Assembly (NCBI GenBank): GCA_037892935.1
Contig: JAYXKI010000011.1
Location: forward strand, 1,364,001-1,428,000
Source: Phlebopus portentosus
Taxonomy: Eukaryota > Basidiomycota > Agaricomycetes > Boletales > Boletinellaceae
Length of the DNA: 64,000 nt
Direction of reading: 5' to 3'
Part shown: one piece after another, positions 11,238 to 23,008 of the stretch
Layout of the letters: each line of letters begins with the position of its first letter
Numbering within the stretch: position 1 is the stretch's first letter
The notes under the pieces: model-generated
The model's input: only the letters and a program-made list of their open reading frames with translations
The model's database searches: none
What the model was told of the DNA's origin: nothing
Program-made: the position numbers and the translations under genes

Positions 11238-13814
11238 TCACCAGCTAGTAGTGTGACATCTAATAGGTCTCCACATTAGATCTGGCCACCAGAGAGAGAC
11301 AGGCCTTTGTTTCTTTAAGGTCTGCTCAGATAGCAGTAGTGAAGTAGTATGTTTATGCTTTAGTGGATGAGTAGCTGGTGAAGGAGGATTGTGTGGAGGA
11401 GGACTAGGTAATAGATTAGGTGGAGGACTAGATGTAGATGTAGGTGTAGGCATAGGAGGATCTGCTGGATGTATAGGAGCAGATAGAGAAGGAGGAGCTG
11501 GCAGAACATCAATAGCATTCTCTACTCTCCCCTGTTCTGACAGGTCTTCTGTCTATATAGGCATATTCATCCTCAAGTCAACTGAGTTTCTAAATGTACC
11601 AGAGAAGACTCTCTCATCAAATTGAGTAGAGTCACTAATGACTTCCTTCCTGGTAAGTAGATTCCAGAACAGCCAGACTTTATAATTAGAGCGGTAGCTT
11701 AGGAACACACATTTCTGTGTGTAGGACTACAGCTACTTGTGCTGATCTTTCTTCACAAGTACATAGAAGGTGCATCCAAATATATATAAGTGAGAGACAT
11801 CTAGTTTTGACTGGAACCAGAGCTCATAGGGTGTACTGGCAGATACAGCAGAGGTGGGAGAGCAGTTATATACATGTACAAATGCTGCCACTGCATCTCA
11901 CTAGAAGTTAGAGAGCAGATGTGCTTCATTAAGCATAGTAGTGATGCCCTCTGCAAGTGTCCTGTTAGTACGCTCTGCAACACTATTCTAATAAGATTCA
12001 TCTCTGATAGTGTGCTGTCTATGAATGCCTGCAGTAATACAGAACTAGTCCTATTCCTTAGACACATACTCTCCATCTTTATTATCACAAGTGGCTTTAA
12101 TCTTCACTCCTAACTGGTTCTCTGCATAGGTCTTAAATTACTTGAAGGTAGCAAATGCATCACTCTTCTTCTTCAATAAGAGAACAGCCCAGTAGCAGCT
12201 GTAATCATCAATAAAGGTGATCCAGTATTTGAAGCCATGTCTAGATTGGACAAGTAATAGACCATGAACATTAGAGTGAACCAATTGGAGGAGACCAGAA
12301 GGTCTATGAGATGCAAGTTTGGAGACATTAGACCTGTGCTACTTGCCAGCTATGCAAGGTTCACAGATAGGATCTGAGGTACTTTTGGACTTGACAATTA
12401 TTCCTTTGACTAGCTCCTCAGTTATCATCCTGTTTACATCACCATGATTGAGATGTGCAAAGTGCCTGTGTCAAAGTATAGTGTCAAGTGGACAGGTGCT
12501 AGTGAATGCAGTATAAGTAATGGTAGGGACAATGTGGCCATTAAGAGTTGCTGCATTATTAGAAGTGATGTTTACAGTGAAGAGAACTGTTCCATAGTGA
12601 TGAAAAAGCATCTTGTTATAGTGAATGGTGACAACATATGATTTAAAACGAGTTAAATACAGGACTGAGAGGAGATTGTTTCTAAGATCAGGAACATAGA
12701 GTACACGCTCAAATTCAAGTAACTGTCCAGATTTGCTACTAACTACAGGCTGAAAGTGCACTGTGCCAATGCCAACTGAATAAATAACTTGATTGTTGGC
12801 CAAACAAATAGAGGTGTGATTTGTTGAGTAACTGGTGAACCAACGATGATGTGGAGTCATGTGGCAAGTGGCACCTATATCAGCAATCTAGTCAGTTCCT
12901 GCATCTGGGATAAGAGGTGAATGGGGATTGGTATAGTCAAGAGCACTTGCTTTGCCAGCAAATTCAGCAGATTTAGTAGATTCATCTTGTTGAGCAACAT
13001 GGGCCTTCTGACCCTTCCTGCCCTTCCTTCTCTTCTCTTTCCTGTTCCTCTTAGCCCTGACATGTGCATCCTTAGAGGCTGCCTGCTTCATATAGCAGTT
13101 CTCCTCTGTGTGCTTAGAAATGTCATAGAAGGTGTAAGTAACACCTTGAGAGGAGATAGGCTTTACAGCACTACTAGTGGATTTGAATATAGCCTGAGGC
13201 TGAAGCTGAATGCACTCTTGATGGTTCTGCTACTCTTGGGCAAATGCCTCTTTAAAGTTATTTTACTTAGATTCCTTCATAAGGAGCACTGCAGAGTGAA
13301 AGAAGGCATAGTCCTCAGGAAGAGCACAAATCAGACATGCATATACAAGCTCATTCTCAAACTTCTCAAGTTTGAGGGTGCTAGAATGAGTGCTTCTGAT
13401 TTTATATAATGCCAGCTCAACCCTGCTCACTAGATTGGTGAGGGACTCATCTTCTTTTTTGATGATGTTGAAGAACTCATCATAAGTATTAAAGTACATA
13501 GCTGGGTTGTCCTGCTCATTGATCTTCTAGAGCTCAGTCCACATCTTGACTGGATCATCTATATAGTTCTGCATCATAACCTGCATGCTATGCTCAAGTC
13601 TCTAATAGATCAGGCCTACAGCTTGCTCAGCCTTCTCTTCCTAGAGCTGGATAGCCTCTGCTAGAGCACTAGGCTTAGCTTCCTGACCAGAGGTCAGGCA
13701 CCACAACTTCTTAACTTGAAGTGTAGCACACATATCATACTTCCAGACAGAGTAATTGCTATCATTGAGCTTAGTAATAGTAGATAGCATCTCAGAGGTT
13801 GCAGGTTCAGACAT
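11238..13814 (-). pseudogene. A1 gag, protease and integrase part
   Basis: The 5' half of the A1 polyprotein on the minus strand. It starts at ATG (complement 13812-13814, MSEPAT...) and runs through Gag (13263-13800), zinc knuckle region (about 13100), protease (about 12880), integrase (11870-12450) and the proline-rich linker (11238-11500). It continues across A2 into 2952-5013. It has several in-frame stops, some from TGG-to-TAG (for example in the protease DWIAD motif), and is not functional. Confidence 0.88.
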
Positions 13815-14958
13815 GATGATGAGAATGAGGTATGGATGAGAGTGGACAGATGATGCACTCAGAAGAAAGTAAGCAGTAAGGGAGTAGTGAGGGAGAGAGT
13901 GCTAATAAAATTTATACCCAGAGGTGACAGATTAATGCGAACTAGTGCAGTCTTCTACAGTCACTGAAGTATATACAGATTTGCTGCAAGACAGTGCTAG
14001 TCTGTTGGTCTGCTAAGATCCTGCAGGCACTGCTGACTGAGAGAGGCTCTAGGCTTAAATAGACACTTAAAGAGTGACTACAACCAGCAAACTAAGGCCA
14101 GGCAGGCAAGTTTCATAGTCTATAGGCTAGACTGATCCAACAATAGTGATGGAGTCACACACCAATTAACACCAGAGCTGCCAGACACAAAATGCAGTGC
14201 AGATAGAGAAGATAAAGAGGAATGAGCCAAATTGAATAGTGCAAAGAGCATGCAGATCAGACCAGCAGATCGGCAGCAATTGACAATTTTCATCAGTATA
14301 AGAATAGCTCACAGCACAGTTAAGCCATGGCCGATGAAGCTAAAACTTAGTAGAAGTATGCACAGATATGGGAGCCATATGCACACCATAAGGCGTCTGG
14401 ATTGGATGGGCGGTTGCTGAGAAAATCAAAAGTTGCTAAAATAGAGTACAAAACAAGATCCTTCAATATGTCGGCAAGTTCTTGACCAATTTGGCTAAAA
14501 CTTTGCGACAGAGGACATGGAAATAGGCCAAATAAATGTGCCAAATTTCGTGAGAAACGGATCAGCGGTTCGCTCGAAATAGGCAATATAACTTTAAAAA
14601 TAGACAAAAGTAATAGAGCTATAGTAGTGTCAAATTGCGACGGATCAAGCTGAAACTCGGCAGGACAGTAGGCCTAGATAGGCCAAGTAAACATGTCAAA
14701 GAGCATTAGGAACAGCTAGACAGTTGTGGAGCAATCAAGCAGTGGAGTTTTAGAAAGATTTAGCATTAATAAAGGCCAAGGAAGAAGGCAGAGGGCTCTA
14801 GGACTGTGGAAACTGCACAAAAGGGTGCAGAAGATGATAGGAACACTAGAAACACACCAAAAGGCCAGTCCAGAACACCAAAAGCTTCTCTGACAATAGT
14901 AGCAGCTCTTCAAACCCAAAAACTCAAAAATGTGATAGTGCAGACAGCTAGAGCTAAA
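13815..14958 (-). other. A1 untranslated leader
   Basis: The long family A leader on the minus strand, between the gag ATG and the primer-binding site at 14959-14969 (GGCTCATAACC in plus reading). It holds diverged copies of the 155-bp leader repeat. The small ORFs in it are not conserved between copies. Confidence 0.7.
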
Positions 14959-14969
14959 GGCTCATAACC

Positions 14970-15221
14970 TGTTAGATCACACAAATCCAGCAAGGGACCA
15001 CTAAGTCCAGTAGTGAGTACACTTGATGATATATTAGCAATCTAACTATATACCTGAGTCTAGTGATGAGTACACTTGATGTAGAGTACTCACCAATGGA
15101 CTGTGCTGCTTTTACAGGTGATTACATAAGCATCACATGATCAAGAAAGCGGACATAACAAAGAATATAAACAGAACAATAAATAAAGAATAGTAACAGT
15201 GTCAGAATCACATTTCTAATA
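14970..15221 (-). repeat. LTR shared by A1 (5') and A3 (3'), long form
   Basis: A 252-bp reverse-oriented LTR. Its left side abuts the A1 primer-binding site (14959-14969). Its right side abuts CTCCCCTCTGAT, the polypurine tract of A3. One LTR therefore closes two elements, which is the usual product of unequal LTR recombination between tandem copies. Confidence 0.88.
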
Positions 15222-16789
15222 CTCCCCTCTGATCTGATACTTCTGTCACATGTATGTCATATATGTGACAATATGTGACACGTCATGGATGCATACACAT
15301 CCATGCATGTGACATATGTCATATAGTGTGACACACCTCATTTCAATCCCAGCATCCTACACATCTCCTATACCTTCACTCTACTAAGTACTTTGGTCAT
15401 AATGTCAGCTGGCATAGTCTAAGTAAGCAAGTAATGCACATTAATATGACCAGCCTCTACAACATCTCTTAACCAGTAAAAGTGCAGATCTAGGTGTTTC
15501 ATATGATTATAATGCTCAGGATTGTTTGTCACAGACAGAGCAGACTGGTTATCAATGTACAGAGAGGAAGGCGCATCAAACTTATAGCCAAATTCTGTGA
15601 ACAGATTTCTCAGCCACATAATCTCTTGTCCTGCACTAACAGCAGTAATATACTCTACTTCAGTGGTATATAGAGTGACAAAGGGCTGCAACTTGCTAGC
15701 CCAGCTGATAGTACCAGTTCCCATCTTGACAATCATCCCACTTGTAGACTGTCTATTATCCTCATTTCCTTCATGGTCAGCATCACAGAAGGTAGTGAAC
15801 AGCTCAGGTGACTTAGGATCAGGTGCATAAGTTAGCCTGAAATTCTTTGTGCCCTGTAGATAGCGACATAAATGCTTTGCTGCCTTCCAATGAGCTGGAC
15901 CAGGATTGGAACTAAAGCATCCCAAGACACTAACTGCATAAGCAATGTCTGGCCTAGTAGCTATAGCCAGATATATGAGTGCACTAACTAATTGCTTATA
16001 GGGCACCTGCTTCATGTATTTAGTTTCTGCAGGAGTCTTAGAAGCCATGTTCTTGCTGAGCTTCTGCTCAGGGAGAGGAGTAGTAACAGTGCCACAATTG
16101 CTCATGCTAAAGTGCTCTAGCACATCAATAATATACTGTCTCTGTAACAGATTGACAGAGTGCTTGGAGCGGTCTCTCTAGATGTGGACTCCTAGTAAGA
16201 ATGAGGTTGGGCCCAACTCATACAGTTTGAAGTGCTTAGCCAGCTTATCTCTGACAGACTCATATTGCTGTTTAAACTTTGCAGTAATAGTCATATCATC
16301 AACATAGACTGGAATGATAATGCGCACTTCATCTCTACTGTACACCCAAATGCTGTAATCACAGCATACTAACTTAAAGCCCATACTCTTCATCACTGAA
16401 TCAAGCTTCTTGTGCCATTGATGGCCAGCCTGCTTAAGGCTATAAATTGACTTGATCAGCTTGAGAACAAATCTAGGGCCAAAGTAGTCCTCAAATCCTT
16501 CAGGCTGGTTCATGTATACATTATACTCCATCTCACCATTGAGGAAAGCAGTAGAGATATCAATACTATACAGCTCAAGGTCTTCAAATGCAGCTAATGT
16601 CAGGATAACTCTAAGTGCAGCCTACTTGGCTGTAGGAGTAAACACCTAAGAGAACTCAAGACCTGGTTGCTATGAGAAGCCTTTAGCTACTAGCCTTGCC
16701 TTGTACCTGTCTACAGATCCATCTGCCTTGCGCTTGAGCTTGAACACCCATCTGCATCCAATAGGCTTTCTACCAGGAGGGAGCCTGAC
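15222..16789 (-). pseudogene. A3 pol, RT and RNase H part
   Basis: Minus-strand reading gives RT with GLKQ-type SLKQAGHQWHKKLD (about 16400-16450), PVYVDDM (about 16300), the GVHI region (16178) and RNase H to about 15350. This copy keeps TGG (complement 16415-16417) at the conserved RT Trp, where the other five copies that cover the site have TAG. Other stops and frame breaks show it is dead. The upstream part continues at 29652. Confidence 0.88.
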
Positions 16790-17248
16790 TGTAAGGACTC
16801 GAACATTTTCCTTTTCCTTTCTTACGTTACCATTTATTTTAATATTCTTTTTCCTTTTCTTTTATTTTTCTTATGCGCTTATTTATCCAGTTGCTGGAAC
16901 ATTCCACAATGTTCTATCACGCTCACTAATTATCCCATTCCTTGTCATGTGACTTTCCATTAGAGTAGACCTTTCCCGTGCTCAAAGTCTATATAAGTAG
17001 ATAGTTTGACTCTTTTGTTCCTTGTCTTTCTATTCTACTTACCTTCACTGCGACCTAGGTATCTACTCTTGTATTATTAGTTTGCTGAATTCTACTTACC
17101 TTCACTGCAACCTAGTGTTCGACGGTCTGGACTTAAGCCTCATCTTAGCTGTCTTGACCTGAGCGACGTGTTTGGGATTATCTCATCCACACTTGTTTGT
17201 TGTTGTATTGGCCTGCCTCGACTCAGTCCTTGAGCCGTCCACCTAACA
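16790..17248 (+). repeat. 5' LTR of G1
   Basis: 459 bp from TGTAAGGACTC to CACCTAACA. A TATA-like TCTATATAAGTAG lies at about 16989-17001. Compared with the 3' LTR, the differences visible by eye are C/T or G/A. Confidence 0.92.
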
Positions 17249-17862
17249 TAATAGAAAGACCTATCTCTGGCTCACGCCTGATTCTGTTGTCGTCGAGCGC
17301 TCGCCTGTGACATGTCCCCTGAAGTATACCTTCGAAGGACGGCATCGAACAAAACCCGATTTTTACCGTGCAGACAACAAACCCCTATCTTGCCCGTCGA
17401 AGTCCGATTGACTCCGACATGACCTAATAGTACCCGAAGTATCAACCAATCACATCACCGTGGCGCTCAGAATTACCCTCCTTTGGAACCAACATCAGAC
17501 GTTCTTGTGGATGATGCATAGAGTCCAATCATCGACCAGCATCTCGTTCATTATATACCTTGGAGCCTTTCACTTAGTCATCAATTTCAAAGACGAGCCG
17601 ATCATCCGAAGTAGGACCCGTCCGAACTCCATCCCAATCCTCGTTCCACCCCCAGCCTATCAAGGTGGAGCTAACTGACGACCAACGAGTGGCCCTACCG
17701 GCAAACTCTAGGTGGAGCGTTTCGCGAGGTCACTACATCGTCAAAGCAGGGGATCAAGTCTTCGACGCCTGGTGGGATGAAACTGCAAAGAAGTGGTACT
17801 CCCAGAGGGGAGAAAAGTCCCTCTATTGGAGAGCGAAGTGAGAAGACAACGTAGACAAACCC
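17249..17862 (+). other. G1 leader
   Basis: About 0.6 kb between the LTR and the first gag ATG that gives a long frame. It begins TAATAGAAAGACC. I cannot assign the primer tRNA with confidence and see no gene in it. Confidence 0.5.
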
Positions 17863-19177
17863 ATGCCCCTTACCCCAACCCAATCAACGGTCTCCTTACC
17901 AGGACCGTCAACTTCAACTACTCAGACGACTGCCCCTCCTATCGAACCTTCATTGTCATTTGGCAAATTCCGAGAGCTAGCGCTACTCATACTGAGTGAA
18001 GAAGACAAAGAAGAAGAAGAAGAAGAACATGAGATGTCATTGTCAAAGGAAGCGATGACTGATCTCGCAACGGCGGTTGCACTAGCGCTCCAAGCTGCAG
18101 GCAAAGGTGCGAACCAAGGATCAAAGGTGTCGAAGAAGGTCCACGTCGCCAAACCAAGAGACTTCAATGGCGAACACGATTATGTGGACTTCAAGCGAGA
18201 GCTGCGCCTCTACATCTACGCATCTGAGTCAGAGTTCAGGACGAACAAGAGTAAGATTATGTTCGCCCTGTCGTATATGAAGAGTGGTGCTGCAGCTCGC
18301 TGGGCAGAAAGTTACACCAGTGGAGCAGTCGATGAAGATGGCAACTTGACATTCACGGACGGCTAGGACGCCTTCTTGAAGAAGCTGAACACATCGTTCG
18401 ATGACCCCGCCAGATCCCAGAAAGCCTTCGAATGACTAGACGCGATGTACCAAGGAGACCTCAATGCCGATAAGTTCTTCAACAAGTTTGACATTTGCCG
18501 AGTGGATGCTGGCCTAGCAGCAGAGGCACATGACGAATGGTTGATGAGTCGTCTGAAGAGGGCGCTAAACCCAAAGGTTGTTGAAGGTGTCATGAGATTG
18601 CCCAATGAACTGACGTCATACGAAGAGTTCAAGAAGGCCGCCGTCAAGGTTGACAGGGTCGAGCGCCAAATCAGGGACCTGATGGCCGAACATCGGAGAA
18701 AGACAATTAGTTTGACAGTGATAAAACCAGCTCCGGCACCACCAATGAGACGTTTTATGCCACCTCAACAAGCAGCTCGTCCTTTTGTACCCCCTGCTCA
18801 AGATTGTCGTGATGCTACAGGAGTAACGTATGGAGGCTTAGGACAACCCATGGATGTGATGATGAACCAGGCGCATCGTACACGTGCTTGTTACAAGTGT
18901 GGTCAGGTAGGCCACTATATCCGGGAATGCCCCCGAGGCCGTGAAGCAATACGTGCAATCATTGCGGCCTTCATCCCAGCAGACAGAAAGGCGCTCTTCG
19001 AGGAACTCGGCCAAGCAAAGGAATCCTCCTTTGAAGAGGACGACGACGTCAATGTATGAGCGGTACCCACTGATCTGGAAGAACTCGTAGAAGGCGAGGG
19101 TTTTCCAGAAGACCAGGCGTAGACGTTGGAACGACTAGTCGGTCTCCTAAAGGACTCTTTTCGTTGGACCTGTTAAA
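17863..19177 (+). pseudogene. G1 gag pseudogene
   Basis: A gag frame starting MPLTPTQ with an acidic stretch, a Gag-like helical region (VAKPRDFNGEHDYVDFKREL, about 18145-18205) and a zinc knuckle CYKCGQVGHYIREC (about 18889-18930, CX2CX4HX4C). The same frame is interrupted by TAG at 18364 and TGA near 18433. After TGA 19057-19059 it stays coding-like (DLEELVEGEGFPED) to a TAA near 19175, so the first three stops look like decay. The start codon choice is tentative. Confidence 0.8.
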
Positions 19178-22100
19178 ATATAATCATCCTGTTGTACAAT
19201 ATCAAGATGTGAATATCAGTAACGGTTTCACCCTTCGAAAGATCCTTACCGACGTGCTGCCAGATGAATCTGAAGATGACGACGATGACTTCGAAGGCTA
19301 TAAAGATTTATTTGACAGAAGAATAGATGCGCAAGCAGGCGAATTGAGAAAGGAAGAGCGAAATCAAACTGCTATAAAAAATGAGGTTGTGGCGGAAGCA
19401 CCTTACCGTGAGAACATTGTTGCTCAGGCGAACGTCACTGAAGCAGTGTGAGATGTGGTAGGCAGACGCACGGCTGAGGTATAGCGCAAGGGCATTGTGG
19501 ATGCGGATCAGTTCATGCGACGGGCGGGAGGAAAGGAGTTGGACACCTTCGTTAGCATTATACACCCAAAGGTAGCAGGTGATGACGAAGTAGACTTGTC
19601 AAACCCCCTACTCGAAGAGGAAAACTTCATTGATGCTCATGCACTGATCGACTCAGGGTGCACGGGTTCATGCATCAATGAAGGTTTTGTCAAATGGTAT
19701 AGTTTCCCCACCCAAAGGTACATTCGGCCTAGACCAGTCTTCAATGCTGACAGAACAAGCAACGAGGCTGGATTGATCAAGGAATATGTAGTCGTACGAA
19801 TGTTCTTTGGAAAACACAAGGAAGAGATTTGACTGGCAGTGACATCCTTAGCGTCAAGCAACATCTTCCTCGGACATGACTGGTTGACAAAGCATAATCC
19901 TGAGATTGATTGGAGGTTAAGAACAGTTAAGTTCACCTGTTGCCCTGACGAATGTGAGTCGCCACTGTTGAGCGAGGAGATAGATGAAGAGTTTGTGAGG
20001 AATGTGCAGATGAAGGAAGCGGCAAAATGGCCACCTTACCTGGAGGAATACGCCGACGTCTTTAGTGAGAAATCGTTCGAACACTTACCAAACCACCGAA
20101 CGTGGGACCATGCTATTGACCTAAAACCAGATTTCAAACCCAGTGACTGCAAGGTTTACCTGTTATCGCCCAAAGAACAAGAAGCGATGAGGGGGTTCAT
20201 TGAAGAAAACCTAGCATCAGGACATATCCGACAGTCGAAATCTCCAATGGCGTCACCATTCTTCTTTATCAAGAAAGAGGATGGGAGCTTACGAGCAATC
20301 CAAGACTATCGAAAGCTCAACGAAGGGACGGTCAAGAACAAATACCCGTTGCCGCTGATAAATGAGCTTATCGACAAGGTCAAGGATGCAAGGTACATCA
20401 CGAAGCTTGACGTTCGTTGGGGATACTACAACATCCGGATTCGCGAGGGAGACGAGTGGAAGGCAGCGTTCTGGATAAATCTAGGCTTATTCGAACCCAC
20501 AGTCATGTTCTTCGGCTTGTGTAATGTGCCAGCGACGTTCCAAGGCTTTATGAATGACATCTTTCAGGAGCTAATTCATGAGGGTATTGTCATCATTTAC
20601 CTCGATGACATTCTCATCTTCTCGAATGATCTAGAGGAACATCGCAGACACACTAAATAAGTCTTTGAGATCCTTCGCCAAAATGGGCTTTTCTTAAAGC
20701 TGCAGAAGTGCGAGTTTGAAGTTGACACAGTCAAGTACCTCGGACACATCATTGGCAATGGCGAAGTTTGAATGGATCCCAAGAAGATGGCAGCAGTATA
20801 GGACTGGCCAGTTCCAAGAAACGTCCACGAACTGCAACAATTCCTGGGATTAGAAAATTGGTTGCGACGTTTTGTTAAGGATTACAGTTCAGTCGTCAAA
20901 CCCTTGACTACCCTAACGGGTAAGGTGGAATGGAAATGGGGCAAAGATGAGCAGGCAGCATTTGAGGAATTGAAGCGTCGTTTGAGTAGTCCTCCCGTGT
21001 TAGCGATACCCAACAACGAGGACCCTTTTCGTGTAGAAGCAGATGCGTCGGACTTTGCGACTGGTGGAGTCCTTCTCCAGAAACAAGACGGCAAATGGAA
21101 GGTGATTGCTTATCGGTCATCAACATTCCTAGAGGCAGAGCGAAATTATGAGATTTACAACAAGGAAATGCTCGCCATTGTTCAAGCCCTAAAGGAATGG
21201 CAACAATATCTCCAGGGAGCTAATCAACCTTTTGAGGTATGGACAGACCATGCAAATCTAATGTACTTCTGATCGCTGCAGAAGTTAAATCGTCGACAAG
21301 CTCATTGGCGACTTAATTTAACTGAGTTCGATTTCACACTAGTCCATAAACCCAGAAAGACGTTGGGAAAAGCCGATCTGTTGTCACACCGGGCTGATTA
21401 TGACAAGGGCAGGCGTGATAATGAGAATGTGACTTTTGTCAAGAAGGAATGGCTGGTTAGAGGAACGGTTCAGACGTCAAGAGAGGTACTCATTGAAAAG
21501 GTCGTGGAAGCGCAGAGACAAGAGGATGAGGGAGTGAGGCCGAAGGACATCGAGAAGAGAGGGGACATGTGGAGAAAGGGCCGTCAGCTATACGTACCAG
21601 CAAGCATCAGAGAGAACGTCATGAAGGAACACCATGACTCGACCCTGGCAGGACATCCAGGAGCAATGAAGACGATCCAGCTGATAGTACGCAGGTACTG
21701 GTGGCCGAGGATGAGTGCAGATGTACGGGTGTATGTGCGGGGGTGTGATCATTGTCAGCGGATGAAGGCTCTAAGGACAATGAGAGCAAAGGTTTTGCAC
21801 CCTAACGAGGTGCCGAAGGTGCCATGGCAGATTGTTACGGTCGACCTAATCAGAGAGTTGCCAGAATCAAATAGGTTCAATGTGATTTGCGTAGTAGTCG
21901 ATCACTTTAGCAAACAAATCCATGCAATTCCAACGACGACAAAGTTAACGGCTGAAGGCATGGCTAGGATCTACAGAGATCACGTCTTCCGATTACACGG
22001 ACTACCATGGAAGATCATTCATGACCGAGGGGTGCAATTCGACGCAAAGATGATGAAGGAGTTATACAAGCTCCTCCACATTGAAGGCAACCCATCAACA

Positions 22101-22729
22101 GCGTATCACCCACAAACTGACGGACAGACAGAGCAGGTTAATCAGGAACTGGAACAATACCTGCGGCTATACGTTAACCATCGGCAGTCGGACTGGGCGG
22201 ACTGGCTGGCTCTTGCAGAATTTGCATACAACAACTACGAACATTCAGCGACGAAGCTATCTCCCTTCTTCGTCAATATGGGAATGCACCCCTTAGACTT
22301 CACGGGGGTTGGAACGGCATCATCGAACCTGTCAGCAGAAGAATTTGCCAAGCATGTCAAGGAGGTGCACGAACTTGCCCAAGGTAACCTAACCCAAGCA
22401 AACGAAGACATGAAGTGTTTCTACGACCGCCATGCTGGGAAGTCCATTACCTATGAGGCAAGGCAGAAAGTCTTCTTAGATGGATGAAATATCAAGATGA
22501 TCCAACTGACAAAGAAGATGGATGATAAATAGTTCGGTCCCTTTGAGGTAGTGGAAAAGGTTGGCGTAAGTGCATATAGACTCAAACTACCGAAGACCTA
22601 GAAGAAGGTCCATCTAGTTTTCAATGAGATCTTGCTCAAACCAGCCGTCCAACCATCCTTTGAATCTCAGAAGAAACCACCTCCACTACCGCCAGTAATC
22701 ATTGATGAGCAGGAAGAGTATGAGGTTGA
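19164..22729 (+). pseudogene. G1 pol pseudogene (protease, RT, RNase H, integrase)
   Basis: One frame, -1 relative to gag, runs through this interval with in-frame stops (for example near 19449, 19830, 20658, 20769, 21270 and 22485). It encodes a protease DSGCTGSC (about 19650), RT with [19 protein letters not shown] and YLDDIL (about 20598), RNase H with EADASD and TDHANL, an HHCC integrase zinc finger (HPGAMK...CDHCQRMK, 21650-21770), and an integrase core with D in TVDLI, D in HDRGVQF and E in TEQVNQE. The C-terminal chromodomain follows after the A4 insertion, at 28929. It starts upstream of or at 19164, inside the end of gag. Confidence 0.9.
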
Positions 22730-22981
22730 TGTTAGATCACACAAATCCAGCAAGGGACCACTGAGTCCAGTGGTGAGTACACTTGATGTTTATTAACAGT
22801 CTAATTACATACCTGAGTCCAGTAGTGAGTACACTTGATGTAGAGTACTCACCAATGGACTGTGCCGCTTTTACAGGAGATTACATAAGTATCACATGAT
22901 CAAGAAAGCGGACATAAGGAAGAATATAAACAGAACAATAAACTACAAAATACTAAGAGTGTCAGAATCACACTTCTAACA
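22730..22981 (-). repeat. 3' LTR of A4 (long form)
   Basis: 252 bp, TGTTAGATCACAC to CACTTCTAACA in plus reading, with two copies of the 29-bp repeat. Confidence 0.93.
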
Positions 22982-22993
22982 CTCCCCCCTGAT
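22982..22993 (-). other. Polypurine tract of A4
   Basis: Reads ATCAGGGGGGAG on the minus strand, adjoining the 3' LTR. Confidence 0.8.
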
Positions 22994-23008
22994 CTGACAC
23001 TTCTTCCT

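Larger units (their letters stand above)
2701..15221 (-). mobile_element. Copia family A element A1, split by A2
   Basis: A minus-strand Copia element: 3' LTR 2701-2951, pol C-terminal half 2952-5013, the inserted element A2 (5014-11237), then pol N-terminal half, gag and leader 11238-14969, and 5' LTR 14970-15221. The two halves join exactly when A2 and one copy of its 5-bp target duplication are removed. The coding sequence has many stops, mostly explained by C-to-T or G-to-A changes. The left flank is family B. The 5' LTR is directly followed by the polypurine tract of A3, so A1 and A3 share an LTR. Confidence 0.85.

Noticed and set aside
14970..15221. Solo LTR
   Set aside because: It is flanked on one side by a primer-binding site with leader and on the other by a polypurine tract with pol, so it belongs to two elements.
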